Position numbers and translations under genes: made by a program | In this document: positions 54,901 through 63,946 of the stretch, piece after piece | How positions within the stretch are numbered: position 1 is the stretch's first letter | How the letters are laid out: each line of letters begins with the position of its first letter | Notes under the pieces: model-generated | Told to the model about the DNA's origin: nothing | Databases searched by the model: none | The model's input: the letters and a program-made list of their open reading frames with translations, nothing else | DNA from: Clostridium_I sp047718555 | Lineage (GTDB): Bacteria; Bacillota; Clostridia; Clostridiales; Clostridiaceae | Direction of reading: 5' to 3' | Length of the DNA stretch: 64,000 nucleotides | NCBI RefSeq assembly: GCF_047718555.1 | Contig: NZ_JBDNRK010000012.1 | Span: 34,442-98,441 of the forward strand

Positions 54901-55215
54901 AATAGTATATGGAAAAGTGATGCAACTACGTTAAAAATAAATGCAGAAGACGCCGGCAATGGCAAAAAATCATTAAATGGAGCTGAATTTAAACTCTATG
55001 ACCTTAATGGAAATGCTATAGGAACTGACAAAATCGAAACTAATTCAAAGGGACAGGCTACTGCAGCAAATTTAGCACCAGGTAAATACGTACTAAAGGA
55101 AATAAAGGCCCCAAAGGGACCCTATGAACTGGATGAAAATTGGAGCCAGCAAGTAGACTTAACAAAAGGCAGTCAAACTATAACCATAGAAAGTTCTAAG
55201 TATAAAAAGAAGTAA
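51994..55215 (+). CDS. Secreted GH32 fructan hydrolase (levanase/inulinase type) with SpaA-like tail
   Basis: This 1,073-residue protein has a signal peptide (about 1-33) and two LamG-like/beta-jellyroll modules (about 37-210 and 220-372). A cadherin-like beta-sandwich (PKLTDLQINGINLEPAFNENVYSYN, about 385-485) follows. The GH32 domain starts near 493 with nucleophile Asp in NWVNDPNG (about 507), FRDP (about 640) and acid/base Glu in TECPDIF (about 686), then the GH32 C-terminal sandwich. The last 85 residues (SLNGAEFKLYDLNG, APGKYVLKEIKAPKGPY) form a SpaA/prealbumin-like module usual in pilins and adhesins. There is no LPXTG. It should hydrolyse levan, inulin or sucrose outside the cell. A strong GGGGG site and a cre-like operator lie upstream. 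Confidence 0.88.
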   Translation: MKKKFNSVFSFFICFAMFLTTGITVPSVVTKAETTTYLTRQDFINGNFGNTDNGVELLKNDGDNAAVTSTYAAKFTYEADVTLEDGPSAALTFGVANKDNPSGGVWYGVNINKTEGYSYSQNDNVTGVIRLFKVIPGQPLGFNQVAALTDAQKAKNTFHYKVTVDSNKNIKFYLDGNLVLMQNDPSWVGGNVGILTYNTKATFSNVKFSDSAVDNDENGFLTNLANIQAVKAGIWNKTNEGLYSQGRGDNFAISQTTGTDFTYESDVTLPSTGAASLVFRSNDNGSSSYVANVDKGAGMGKLFKFVNGAATVLSEFRLASTKDNYNLKVKAIGSHIEYYIDGSLVANCSDGSLSSGKFGVLTYSGAEIYQNLNKYDINAATYPKLTDLQINGINLEPAFNENVYSYNTTVDYATDKINIKPVAVNSSTVNVRVLDSKGSEVFNNTVQNNTFNELAIPVGLNKVYVTAKDSDSNESTYLVQVKREQDPSSYYSEEYRPQFHYSAKENWVNDPNGMVYYEGEYHLFYQYYPYGKEWGPMHWGHAVSTDLVHWTELPIALYPDNIGAIFSGSAVVDENNTTGFFTNTPEKKGLVAIYTTDNSGVQQQNIAYSTDKGRTWTKYTGNPVIKTADDPLKDIANGAFRDPKVFWDEDAKKWIMVAAGGPLRFFSSSDLKNWTPEAMQPEIQTECPDIFKLNVEGTNESKWVLSEGGRYYRIGDLKQVNGKLTFVSESDRISTNFGKDSYAGQTYNNTPDGRRIMINWMNTWDNYCNALSAITDPYNGSFTLQHELKLKKNGDGQIRLVQEPIKEYNSLRLAPTVIENATVSATGNILQGVTGKQTEIDAEFTPGANTTDVGFKLRVGNNQETVVNYNIASKKVSIDRSKSGKIPTENGNRYYESDLFKALETGDMSMTADGKIKLRIFLDWSSIEVFGNDGEVTGASLIFPDDTSTGMETYSKNGDSKANITLYPINSIWKSDATTLKINAEDAGNGKKSLNGAEFKLYDLNGNAIGTDKIETNSKGQATAANLAPGKYVLKEIKAPKGPYELDENWSQQVDLTKGSQTITIESSKYKKK

Positions 55216-55244
55216 TTTTTTTACTTTTACTAATTTCTTTACTT

Positions 55245-55348
55245 CGGGGTACTGATTTTGGAATGTAAATTTCAATTACATTCCCATTTCTTTCACCCCA
55301 GGGGTGTAAATTTTTCCATTTTGGAAAGAATTAATACCCCTGGGGTGT
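55245..55348. repeat. Cluster of palindromes between convergent genes
   Basis: In order: GGAATGTAA/TTACATTCC (55260-55284), CACCCCAGGGGTG (55294-55306), TTCC/GGAA, and CCCCTGGGG near 55337-55346. These are members of the CACC/GGTG family and probably act as terminators for both genes. Confidence 0.65.
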
Positions 55349-55350
55349 TT

Positions 55351-57894
55351 TTAATGTTCTCTTGTATTAAAATAGTTAACAGGGGGATTAGAAGCTTTGT
55401 CAATGAAAATTTCTTTTTGGGCATCCTCTATATAAGGAAGTGATTCCCTTAACACATCTTCAATGGTGTTGAGATAGGGAATATAAATATTATCTATTAT
55501 GTTAGGGCTAAAATTAAGGGGTTTTAATTTCCAAAGATCATATTCATATTCATTATAGAAAACCATGCTTCCAAAATGATAGAATATAAGAATATCATTT
55601 TCTACATATACTTTTCCATCCACATTATGAATATTGTAATTATTATTTAGAATGATATTCCAGGGAGCTGCGTTAATTCCAATATTATACTCAATTCTAA
55701 TTCCAACAAATTGAAGAGGTACCTTATCGAGATATTTCTGATCTCCCCATCTTTCAGACTCAGGTTGTGGATCGTCAAAGCACCACTCTATACATCTTTG
55801 GCGCCACCATTCCAGTATTCTAAATGCTTCCTTGTCTTTTTTAAACCCTATGAAACCGGCTTGAAATCTTCCATGTACTCTTTCTGATTCAGAATTATCT
55901 CTCTGGGTGCAAATATAAAAGTAGTATCCTATCCAGTTTTGAAGAATAGGCGAAGGATCTGCAAAAAAGAATATATCAGCGTCGCAGTATATAATATAAT
56001 CTATATCATAGTTTGTGATTACATACTGTACTAGAGGAGCTTTCAGTGTCCAGCAGAATTCATTAATGTTCCTATTTTTTCTGCATTCTCTCAGATCATC
56101 ATCTTCTAAAACATCTAAGGGTATAAGTGTTACATTTTTAAGGCCCATTCTATTAATTGCAGAGTAGCTGGTTTCGTCAACACAGCATATCCACATATGA
56201 AAATTTTTTGCATGTACTTCTAATGATCTGTAAAGAGCCAATCCTCTTATCAAATATTTTTTACTTATTATAGTGCAAAAGTATTTGGTTTTATCATCTG
56301 CCTTAATTCTAAAATTTAAGGGAGGATATCTGTAATATGTTTGTGCTCCACTTAAAGGCTTCTGACTGAATAATAAATTTAAATTACTTACATTAGCTGC
56401 TTTTACCCTGTTAATGCATTCCCTTATTAAGTTTAAATAGGGAAGATAAATCTTGTCTTTTATTGTTCTTCCTATAGGTATATAATTAAAAGACCATAAA
56501 TCAAACTCAGTGTCATTATAAATATTTACTGTTGCAAAATGGAATGCCACCAGCCTATCTTTTTCTATATATATAAAACTGTCTTTTTCATAAATATTAT
56601 AATTATTATTATAAATACAGTTCCAAGGGGCTGCATTTACACCTAAGTTTTCTGAAATTTTTATCCCTTGAAATAAAACAGGAAGTTTATCCAGATATTT
56701 TTGATCACCAAATCGTTCCATTCCAGGTTCCGGATTTGAAGAGCACCATTCAATACACTTATTGCGCCAGAAACTAAGACATCTAAAAGCGTTAACAGTG
56801 TTTTTAAAACCAATCAAACCTGCTTGATATTTTCCGTATATATTTTCAACCCATTGAAGGTCTCTTTGAGGACATAAGAAAACGTCAAAATTACCCCATT
56901 CACCATAAATTGCCTTAGGATCAGAGAAGAAGCATAAATCCGAATCACAATATACAATATCAGGTATCTTATAGGTATCTAGTATATATTTGATTAGTGG
57001 AGACTTTAATGTCCAGCAATATTCGTTAGGTTTCCTAAAATTTTTAACTGATAGAAGTTCATTGTCTTCAATTTTCTCTACCCTAAAAATGTAAGCATTA
57101 TATAATTTCAATCTTGATAAAGTGGAATAGGATTCTTCATCCATACAACATATCCAAAGACTAAAATTTTCAGCTGAATTTTTAAGAGATTTATGGAGAG
57201 CTAATACTTTTAGGAGGTACTCATTACTGGCTATCGTACAAAAACGACAGGACTTAGTTTGTGCTTCAAATTCAGGAATTTCAGTGTATTCAGTGAGATT
57301 GTCATTTTTAGTTTTTTCTATAGATGTATTGTCTTTAGTTTTATTTTTATCATATACAGGGTCTTCAGCTACTTTAGCAGTATTATTATCATGGATTCTT
57401 TCTTCAGACTTATTGTCTTTATACTCATTTGTATTAATTTCTTTATTTTCATTCTGTACAGGATACTTAATTGCTTCGGCAGGATTATTATCATGTTTTT
57501 TTTCTTTAGACTTATTGTTTTTATATTCATTTGCACTAGCTGCAGGGATCTCAATGGATACTACTGAATTTTTATATTTAGGTCTTTTTTTGTGGATATA
57601 TTTTACATTTCTTCTTTTACGCTTTTTCTTGTTAGTTTTAGGAGATTTAATGGATTCCAATAAATCTTTATCAGTAAAAATAATTCTTCTATTAGGTGTA
57701 TTATTATCCTGCTTACTAAAATATATTGGAAAATTCTTGTTTGCGGATTTATTATCATAATAAGAGTCTACAGGATAACAATAGGCAGGTATCCAATTTT
57801 CTAAACAACTTAGTGATTTTAGATACAGCTTATTAATTGACAAAAATATATTTTTTAAAGCTGTCAGTTTTCTTACCAAGTTTATAAACGACAT
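55351..57894 (-). CDS. Double-domain glycosyltransferase (two GT-A domains in tandem)
   Basis: This 847-residue protein has an N-terminal region of about 200 polar, low-complexity residues (KNKKRKRR, NEYKNNKSKEKKHDNN repeats). Two homologous GT-A-type domains follow (about 210-500 and 540-820). Each has CTIxSxxYLxxxLALxxSL, an EYCWTLKSPLIKYI-like segment, a metal-binding DxD in IVYCDSDLCFF and IIYCDADIFFF, and GDQKYLDK...GxNAAPWN. The layout resembles GT8-like retaining enzymes. No signal peptide or membrane segment. The two domains may add alternating sugars. Divergent from the CDP-sugar genes, whose product may be its donor (inference). ATG 57894 follows GAGAGG. The two domains look like an old internal duplication. 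Confidence 0.75.
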   Translation of the reverse strand: MSFINLVRKLTALKNIFLSINKLYLKSLSCLENWIPAYCYPVDSYYDNKSANKNFPIYFSKQDNNTPNRRIIFTDKDLLESIKSPKTNKKKRKRRNVKYIHKKRPKYKNSVVSIEIPAASANEYKNNKSKEKKHDNNPAEAIKYPVQNENKEINTNEYKDNKSEERIHDNNTAKVAEDPVYDKNKTKDNTSIEKTKNDNLTEYTEIPEFEAQTKSCRFCTIASNEYLLKVLALHKSLKNSAENFSLWICCMDEESYSTLSRLKLYNAYIFRVEKIEDNELLSVKNFRKPNEYCWTLKSPLIKYILDTYKIPDIVYCDSDLCFFSDPKAIYGEWGNFDVFLCPQRDLQWVENIYGKYQAGLIGFKNTVNAFRCLSFWRNKCIEWCSSNPEPGMERFGDQKYLDKLPVLFQGIKISENLGVNAAPWNCIYNNNYNIYEKDSFIYIEKDRLVAFHFATVNIYNDTEFDLWSFNYIPIGRTIKDKIYLPYLNLIRECINRVKAANVSNLNLLFSQKPLSGAQTYYRYPPLNFRIKADDKTKYFCTIISKKYLIRGLALYRSLEVHAKNFHMWICCVDETSYSAINRMGLKNVTLIPLDVLEDDDLRECRKNRNINEFCWTLKAPLVQYVITNYDIDYIIYCDADIFFFADPSPILQNWIGYYFYICTQRDNSESERVHGRFQAGFIGFKKDKEAFRILEWWRQRCIEWCFDDPQPESERWGDQKYLDKVPLQFVGIRIEYNIGINAAPWNIILNNNYNIHNVDGKVYVENDILIFYHFGSMVFYNEYEYDLWKLKPLNFSPNIIDNIYIPYLNTIEDVLRESLPYIEDAQKEIFIDKASNPPVNYFNTREH

Positions 57895-58059
57895 AAATTT
57901 CACCTCTCACAGGGCAGTTTACATACTGAAAAACTCTAATACATTTTTAAAATTTTGTTTGGATATACTGCTGTTTCAAATTTTTATTAATTTAATCAAT
58001 GTGAAATTATCTTATTACTGTTATTGTATGTAGTATATCTTGCTATAGTTACATTTTAT

Positions 58060-58112
58060 CCGATGACTACCATCCGTAATACTCCCATCGCACTCTGTGA
58101 AAGCGATTCACA
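58060..58112. repeat. Remnant of an IS605-end-like hairpin element
   Basis: CGCACTCTGTGAAAGCG here is the complement of the segment CGCTTTCACAGAGTGCG in the nested element at 27752-27886. It lies in an otherwise featureless 357-base divergent spacer (57895-58251). Confidence 0.5.
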
Positions 58113-58251
58113 CAAAATTAAAAATTTTGGTTCTCTGCTTTTCTCAAAACAAATAATTTTTAGAGGGAATTAACACATTACAAACTCTAAAATCATATTA
58201 TACTATTGAAAAAATAAGTAACTCTATAGAAAAAATTGGGAGAGATATGTT

Positions 58252-58992
58252 ATGAAGGTTGTTATATTATGCGGAGGAAAAGGCTCTAGACTAGCGTCCC
58301 CTACTGAGAATAAACCTAAGCCGTTAGCTATAGTTAATGGTAAACCAATCATATGGCATATCATGAAAAACTATATGAAATATGGATTTAATGATTTTAT
58401 TTTACCTTTAGGTTTTGGAGGGGAAAAGATAAAGGAATATTTTTGGGATTATGAATGGAAAAATAAAAATTTTATTAAAGATTCTGCTAATAATAGTGTA
58501 AAACTTTTAAGTGAACCAGAAAATTGGAAAATAACATTTGTTGATACTGGAGTTAATACTATGACCGGCGGGAGAATAAAAAAAATACAAAAATATATTG
58601 ATGAAGATATCTTTATGCTAACCTATGGCGATGGACTATCAGATATAAATATTAAAACTTTATTAGAGTACCATTACAATAAGGGTAAAATTGCAACTGT
58701 AGCCGGTATACAGAGAAAAAGTCAATACGGTATTCTAACTGTAGAAAATGGTATTGCCAAATCTTTTGATGAAAAAACAAAATTGGATGGCATCATAAAT
58801 GGAGGTTTTTTTGTATTAAATACCAAAATATTTGATTATATAGAGGATAGTGAATCCTGTGTTTTTGAACAAAGGCCATTGAAAGATTTAGCTAAAAAAG
58901 GAGAACTCTCCGTATATCTATATAACGGATATTGGATATCTATAGATACCTATAAAGATTTATTGGTGGCAAATAAGACATGGAAAATTTGA
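58252..58992 (+). CDS. rfbF: Glucose-1-phosphate cytidylyltransferase
   Basis: This 246-residue protein has the nucleotidyltransferase start VVILCGGKGSRLASPTENKPKPL, TYGDGLSDIN (metal Asp) and GGFFVLN. KPKPLAIVNGKPIIWHIMKNY and FVDTGVNTMTGGRIKKI are specific for RfbF. It makes CDP-glucose from CTP and glucose 1-phosphate, the first step to CDP-3,6-dideoxysugars. GGGAGAG sets the ATG. It is the first of three plus-strand genes that supply a CDP-activated deoxysugar. It is slightly shorter than the usual 255-260 residues at the C-terminus, and the 155 bases to the next gene could hold a decayed tail. Confidence 0.9.
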   Translation: MKVVILCGGKGSRLASPTENKPKPLAIVNGKPIIWHIMKNYMKYGFNDFILPLGFGGEKIKEYFWDYEWKNKNFIKDSANNSVKLLSEPENWKITFVDTGVNTMTGGRIKKIQKYIDEDIFMLTYGDGLSDINIKTLLEYHYNKGKIATVAGIQRKSQYGILTVENGIAKSFDEKTKLDGIINGGFFVLNTKIFDYIEDSESCVFEQRPLKDLAKKGELSVYLYNGYWISIDTYKDLLVANKTWKI

Positions 58993-59147
58993 AGGCAATC
59001 TATATTGGAAAGAAGTAAGTCTTATTGAAAGATTTCCTTATGGTGGTGATATTTTTTAAAAGAATAATTTATGTAAAGTAGAAAAGAAAGGCAAAATTTT
59101 ATGATTTGTAATAATTCATATACTTAATCAGCTTCTGGAGGTAATAT

Positions 59148-60095
59148 ATGGATGAGTTTAAAGACAAGAAAATATTGATAACTGGTGGTTTGGGCTTTAT
59201 AGGCTCTCATTTAGTAAATCGTATGTTAAAAGAAAAGGCTAAAGTATTTATTATAGAAAGAAAAAAATCTAATCCCTGGAGGATAAAAAGTATTATAAAC
59301 AAGGTTAATATTGCTGAAGCCGATATAATAAACAGCAAAGAAATTTATAAGGTTATAAAAAATATAGATCCTGAATATGTGTTTCATCTAGCTGCTTATG
59401 GAGTGGATTCTTCTAAAAAGGAGTATATTACTGCCATCAATACTAATGTAGAGGGAACTGTAAATATATTAAATTCGCTAAAAGACACTGGGTGCAAAAA
59501 AATAATAAATATGGGTACTTGCGCTGAATATGGAGATAGAACAGAATTAATGAATGAAGATATGAGACCTATTCCTGTGAGTATTTATGGAAGTACTAAA
59601 GCCTGTTCTACTATACTAGCCCATCAGATTGCCAAAGAAAATAGTATCGATATTGTTACTTTAAGACCATTTGGGATTTTTGGTGAAGGTGAAGCACACC
59701 ATAAGATTTTTTGTCATATAATTTTATCTATCCTACAAAATAAGGATGTAGAACTTACTAATTGTGAACAATACAGAGATTATTGCTATGTTGAAAATAT
59801 AATAGATGGAATGCTTTTATCTGCAAAAAATAGTTCTATAAAGGACAATATTTTTAATATAGCCAGTGGAAATATATACCCGCTTAAATATTATGTGGAT
59901 TTAATATTTAAAAATATTAATACTACTAAAAAGCCTTTATATGGAGCTATACCCTATAGAAAAAACGAAATGTGGACTCCAAAAGCGGATATTAGCAAAA
60001 TTAAATCCATGCTCCATTGGGTACCAAAGATAAGTGTTGAAGATGGAATTATTAAGACTATAGATTGGTACAGAAAAAATAAAGAATTATACTAG
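59148..60095 (+). CDS. NAD(P)-dependent sugar epimerase/reductase (extended SDR)
   Basis: This 315-residue protein has the Rossmann motif ITGGLGFIGSHLV, VFHLAAYG, catalytic Ser/Thr region NMGTCAEYG and YGSTKACS (YxxxK). It is an extended SDR of the NDP-sugar epimerase or CDP-abequose/paratose-synthase kind. Between rfbF and rfbG it most likely reduces or epimerises the 4-keto intermediate; the exact sugar is not predictable. CTGGAGG lies before the ATG, and the next gene starts 14 bases after its stop. Confidence 0.85.
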   Translation: MDEFKDKKILITGGLGFIGSHLVNRMLKEKAKVFIIERKKSNPWRIKSIINKVNIAEADIINSKEIYKVIKNIDPEYVFHLAAYGVDSSKKEYITAINTNVEGTVNILNSLKDTGCKKIINMGTCAEYGDRTELMNEDMRPIPVSIYGSTKACSTILAHQIAKENSIDIVTLRPFGIFGEGEAHHKIFCHIILSILQNKDVELTNCEQYRDYCYVENIIDGMLLSAKNSSIKDNIFNIASGNIYPLKYYVDLIFKNINTTKKPLYGAIPYRKNEMWTPKADISKIKSMLHWVPKISVEDGIIKTIDWYRKNKELY

Positions 60096-60109
60096 GGGGT
60101 GATAGTAAA

Positions 60110-61186
60110 ATGGATTTATCTTTAAATATATTTAAAAATAAAAATGTGCTGGTTACTGGACATACTGGCTTTAAAGGTTCCTGGCTTTCAATATGGTTAA
60201 AAGAACTTGGCGCAAATGTAATAGGATATGCTTTGGAGCCTATTAATCCTGAAGATAATTTTTGTTTAAGCGGATTGAAAGACAATATGGTAGATATTAG
60301 AGGAGATATTAGAGATAGTACGTTACTTAATGAAGTATTTAAAAAATACAAGCCAGAAATTGTCTTTCATCTTGCAGCACAGCCTCTTGTAAGATATTCC
60401 TATGAACATCCTAAATATACATATGAAGTAAATGTGATAGGAAGTTTAAATTTGTTGGAAGCTATTAGAGATTGTCAATATACAAAAGCTGCAGTTATTA
60501 TAACTACTGATAAATGTTATGAAAACAAAGAATGGATATGGGGATACAGAGAAAATGATCCTATGGGGGGATACGATCCCTACAGTTCCAGTAAAGGTTG
60601 TGTAGAACTTTTAGTTTCGTCCTATCGTAATTCTTTTTTTAATCCCAGGGAATATGCTAAACACAATAAGGTTATAGCCTCAGTTAGAGCAGGTAATGTA
60701 ATTGGCGGCGGTGATTGGGCAAAAGACAGAATTGTTCCTGATTGCATAAATGCTTTAAAAACAAATAAGTCCATAATTCTTAGAAATCCTAATTCAATTC
60801 GTCCTTGGCAGCATGTCCTTGAGCCCTTAGGAGGATATTTAAAATTGGGATCTCAGCTTTTAAAATATGGTACTGAATTTTCTGGTGCATGGAACTTTGG
60901 ACCTAGAGAAGAAAGTATTGTAAGTGTAGAAGAAATAGTAAAAAAAATTATTAAGTATTGGGGATATGGTCATTATAAAATCTTGGGTTCATCTTCAAAT
61001 TCTCTTCACGAAGCTAATTTATTAAATCTTGATATAAGTAAAGCTAAATTTAAATTACAATGGCAGCCAAACTGGAATGTAGATAAGGCTGTTGAAAAAA
61101 CTGTAGAGTGGTATAAAAACTATAATAATACAGATGTTTATAATTTATGTGTAAAACAAATTAATGAATATTGTACCTTACTCTAG
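60110..61186 (+). CDS. rfbG: CDP-glucose 4,6-dehydratase
   Basis: This 358-residue protein has the RfbG hallmarks VLVTGHTGFKGSWLSIWLKELGA (shown by ends VLVTGHTGF and WLKELGA), VFHLAAQPLVRYSY, TTDKCYENKEW and DPYSSSKGCVELL (YxxxK), and SVRAGNVIGGGDWAKDRIVPD. It converts CDP-glucose to CDP-4-keto-6-deoxyglucose using bound NAD. It is spaced 14 bases after the epimerase gene, with AGGGGGTGA as ribosome site. In typical O-antigen loci rfbF-rfbG is followed by rfbH; none is visible here, so the final product may be a 6-deoxy sugar and not a 3,6-dideoxy sugar. Confidence 0.92.
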   Translation: MDLSLNIFKNKNVLVTGHTGFKGSWLSIWLKELGANVIGYALEPINPEDNFCLSGLKDNMVDIRGDIRDSTLLNEVFKKYKPEIVFHLAAQPLVRYSYEHPKYTYEVNVIGSLNLLEAIRDCQYTKAAVIITTDKCYENKEWIWGYRENDPMGGYDPYSSSKGCVELLVSSYRNSFFNPREYAKHNKVIASVRAGNVIGGGDWAKDRIVPDCINALKTNKSIILRNPNSIRPWQHVLEPLGGYLKLGSQLLKYGTEFSGAWNFGPREESIVSVEEIVKKIIKYWGYGHYKILGSSSNSLHEANLLNLDISKAKFKLQWQPNWNVDKAVEKTVEWYKNYNNTDVYNLCVKQINEYCTLL

Positions 61187-61244
61187 ATGTATAATTATTA
61201 CTCAAATGTAAAATGTTATAATTTAGGGGTAGCGGAGATAGATG

Positions 61245-63650
61245 CTACATGTATATATCCGAAAACTCTATTTTAATTTTTTCTATATTGTTATGGTCTG
61301 CAAATTTCTCTTCATTGTTACAATTTTCATCACCTTTTAGCAGCTTTACGGGAAGGGTTATTTTAAATTCACTTCCTTCATTTGGAGCACTCTCTAACTC
61401 AATTATCCCATTATGCAAAACCACTAGTTCCTTAACTAAGGAGAGACCTATGCCGCTGCCTTCTGAACCTCTTGATAAAGATTTGTCAACTTGAACAAAT
61501 TTTTTAAATATTGAAGCCTGTTTATCAGGAGGTATTCCAATTCCTGTGTCCTTTACAGAAATAACTATGTTGTCTACTTTATCCTGTATATTAACTTCTA
61601 TGCTTCCGCCAGGAGGTGTAAATTTTATTGAGTTAGATAATAAATTAAGTATAATTCTTTCCATAGCATCTGGATCAAAAGCCATAACCTTTTCTTCAAT
61701 GTCTGTGTCAAAAGTAATATTAATACCTTTACTTTTTACATAATCAACAGTAGACATTACAGTATTTTCTAAAATAAAGACTATATCATAATTTTTAAAG
61801 TGCGTAGAAAAATTACCTGAATCGATCTTTGTTATATCTATAAGGTTATTAATAATTCTAAGCAATCTATAACAGTTTTGTTTCATTATATCTATATATT
61901 TTTCTGAAGTTTCATCTTTACCTTCAGTAGTTCTATTTTTAAGTTCTATAATTTGAAGAGCACTGAAAATTAAATTTAAGGGAGTTTTAAATTCGTGAGA
62001 AATATTAGAAAAAAAGTTAGTCTTTAATTCATCATAGTATTTTAACTCCTTAATAAGTTTTTTATTTTTTTCATTTAGTTTATGCTCAGTTATATCACGA
62101 CCTAATAACATCAATCCTTTACGGCTTCCGTCTTCGTTAAATAGAGGAATTCTCAAGGTGTCATAAATTTTATTAGTTTCTTCTCTTCTATTTAGAATAA
62201 CTTCTTTAGTTCTATATATAGTTCCTGTTTCCCATGTTTTTTTATCGTTGGCTTCAAATTCATCAAGTAAATCTTTGTTAAAATATGGAGATGTATTTAT
62301 ATTATTCATATTAATATTTTCATAATCATCTCTGCTAATGTTTAAGAGGCGGAGAGCAGCGTCATTTATTTCCAGAAAATTTCCTTTATCATTTTTAAAA
62401 TAAATTATATCAGGAGTAGAATTTATTAATGTATTTAGCAGGTTTTCATTATCGGACAGCGAACTTTCAGCAAGTCTACGCTTATATATATTAAAAATTA
62501 TTAAAAACATTTGTAAAGCAATTATAAATATGATAATAGAAGCAGCAATGGGGAAAAACATGTTTTTATAAATATTAAAATAATCTAAAGGTGCATTGCG
62601 TATTATTGATCCTTTGGGCAGAGATTTTAGGTCAATGCCAAATTTTTTTAATTGCAGGTAATTAAATTCATAGTTATGGGCGGTGTCTTCCGTAACAGGT
62701 ATACTGGAAGACTTTTCACCATTTAATATTCTTAAAGCTAAATCACCTATACTACTCCCATAACTATCTGCGTATGTAAGCATACCGCCTATGCTTTGAT
62801 TATTTATATATGTGCTTGCTCTGCAGTACATAGGTATGTCAGAATCTTTAAAGAGTATATCTGCAGCTGATGATTGTGAAGTTGGTCTGTCGCTGATGTC
62901 TTTAAAGGCATCAGGGGTTGCACTAAAATAAATAACAGTATCTTTAGGTAAGTTATTTATTTCTTTTTTTAATTTAAAGATATCACTTTCATCAGAAAAT
63001 AAGAAATTAATTTTGTTTTTATATAGAGGTATTAAACTTTCAACAAGTTTTTTATGATAAATTCCAAATTGAGTTTTATCTGTGATTACAAATATTTGTT
63101 TAGTTTTTGGATGAAGACTCAAAGCTACATCAAGAGTACTTTTGATATCCGGATTCTTTGTTATTCCAGTATAGTTCGAATGACCCTTAACCAAAGAAGT
63201 GTCAAAAGAAGGTACTCCAGCAAATACAACAGGGGTATTGGGGAATAATTTGTCTCCATAATTAAGCATAAATTTAAAGGCATTATCATTCATATCATCT
63301 AAAGTGATGACAGCATCAAATTTTGTATTCTCATATTTAACTTTATACAAATTATAAAGCTGCTGGGAATAGGTATCCCTCAAGTTATTATTGTAATCCA
63401 TATATTCAATTGCAACATTTATATTTTTTTTACTTTTTATAAATTTTGAATTTATTGATGATATAATTGTATTTTCAAAGCTCATTGACTCAGTGCCATT
63501 GGTAAAACTATTATAATTTTCATTTGAATTTAAAATAAGTATATTCTTTTCAGCTCCATTTTCAGCATAAGCAGTACTTTGGAATAAAGAAAGAAAAATA
63601 GCAAAAGATATTAGAAAAATATATTGTTTTGTATGTTTAAAAATTTTCAC
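61245..63650 (-). CDS. Membrane sensor histidine kinase with ABC-substrate-binding-like sensor and PAS
   Basis: This 801-residue protein has a signal-anchor (about 1-28) and an extracellular ABC_sub_bind-type domain (about 35-335: ILILNSNENYNSF, FDAVITLDDMNDNAFKFM, LFPNTPVVFAGVPSFD). A membrane segment (about 362-385), a PAS domain (TLINSTPDIIYFKNDKGNFLEIN), HisKA (FFSNISHEFKTPLNLI, His about 562) and HATPase (NLLSNSIKF, DTGIGIPPD, GSGIGLSLV) follow. It should sense an extracellular small molecule. No response regulator lies adjacent, so it is an orphan kinase, perhaps of the sporulation type (inference). The start is GTG 63650 with GGGGG about 12 bases upstream. Confidence 0.85.
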   Translation of the reverse strand: MKIFKHTKQYIFLISFAIFLSLFQSTAYAENGAEKNILILNSNENYNSFTNGTESMSFENTIISSINSKFIKSKKNINVAIEYMDYNNNLRDTYSQQLYNLYKVKYENTKFDAVITLDDMNDNAFKFMLNYGDKLFPNTPVVFAGVPSFDTSLVKGHSNYTGITKNPDIKSTLDVALSLHPKTKQIFVITDKTQFGIYHKKLVESLIPLYKNKINFLFSDESDIFKLKKEINNLPKDTVIYFSATPDAFKDISDRPTSQSSAADILFKDSDIPMYCRASTYINNQSIGGMLTYADSYGSSIGDLALRILNGEKSSSIPVTEDTAHNYEFNYLQLKKFGIDLKSLPKGSIIRNAPLDYFNIYKNMFFPIAASIIIFIIALQMFLIIFNIYKRRLAESSLSDNENLLNTLINSTPDIIYFKNDKGNFLEINDAALRLLNISRDDYENINMNNINTSPYFNKDLLDEFEANDKKTWETGTIYRTKEVILNRREETNKIYDTLRIPLFNEDGSRKGLMLLGRDITEHKLNEKNKKLIKELKYYDELKTNFFSNISHEFKTPLNLIFSALQIIELKNRTTEGKDETSEKYIDIMKQNCYRLLRIINNLIDITKIDSGNFSTHFKNYDIVFILENTVMSTVDYVKSKGINITFDTDIEEKVMAFDPDAMERIILNLLSNSIKFTPPGGSIEVNIQDKVDNIVISVKDTGIGIPPDKQASIFKKFVQVDKSLSRGSEGSGIGLSLVKELVVLHNGIIELESAPNEGSEFKITLPVKLLKGDENCNNEEKFADHNNIEKIKIEFSDIYM

Positions 63651-63946
63651 AATAGTTAATACCCCCGTCTAAATTAAGAATTATTTATCTTAATGTAATT
63701 TTATATCTAAATTTGTAGATTTTGTTATATTACATATGCATATATTCTACATAAAATACAAAATTCCTTTTTTAGAAAGTTTAGTCTGTGTAGATTTAAC
63801 ATAAAGGTGGAATTTTTCATCTCGGAGGTGTAAATATTTCTAAGAATAGAAAGTCTTATACCAATAAGGTGCTATATGAAAAAATGCTTATGAAATATCA
63901 TAAGCAAATGCTAAGAAATTAAGTATTAGGAATTAACTAAATAACT
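63651..63946. other. Intergenic region with CACC/GGTG-like remnant
   Basis: AT-rich spacer. A degenerate GGAGGTGTAAAT palindrome lies at about 63807-63840 and a small hairpin GCTTATG/CATAAGC at about 63887-63905. No gene was recognised. Confidence 0.4.

Noticed and set aside
58993..59147. Decayed coding tail after rfbF
   Set aside because: A few codons can be read (IERFPYGGDIF) but no ribosome site or family match supports a gene; too short to call.
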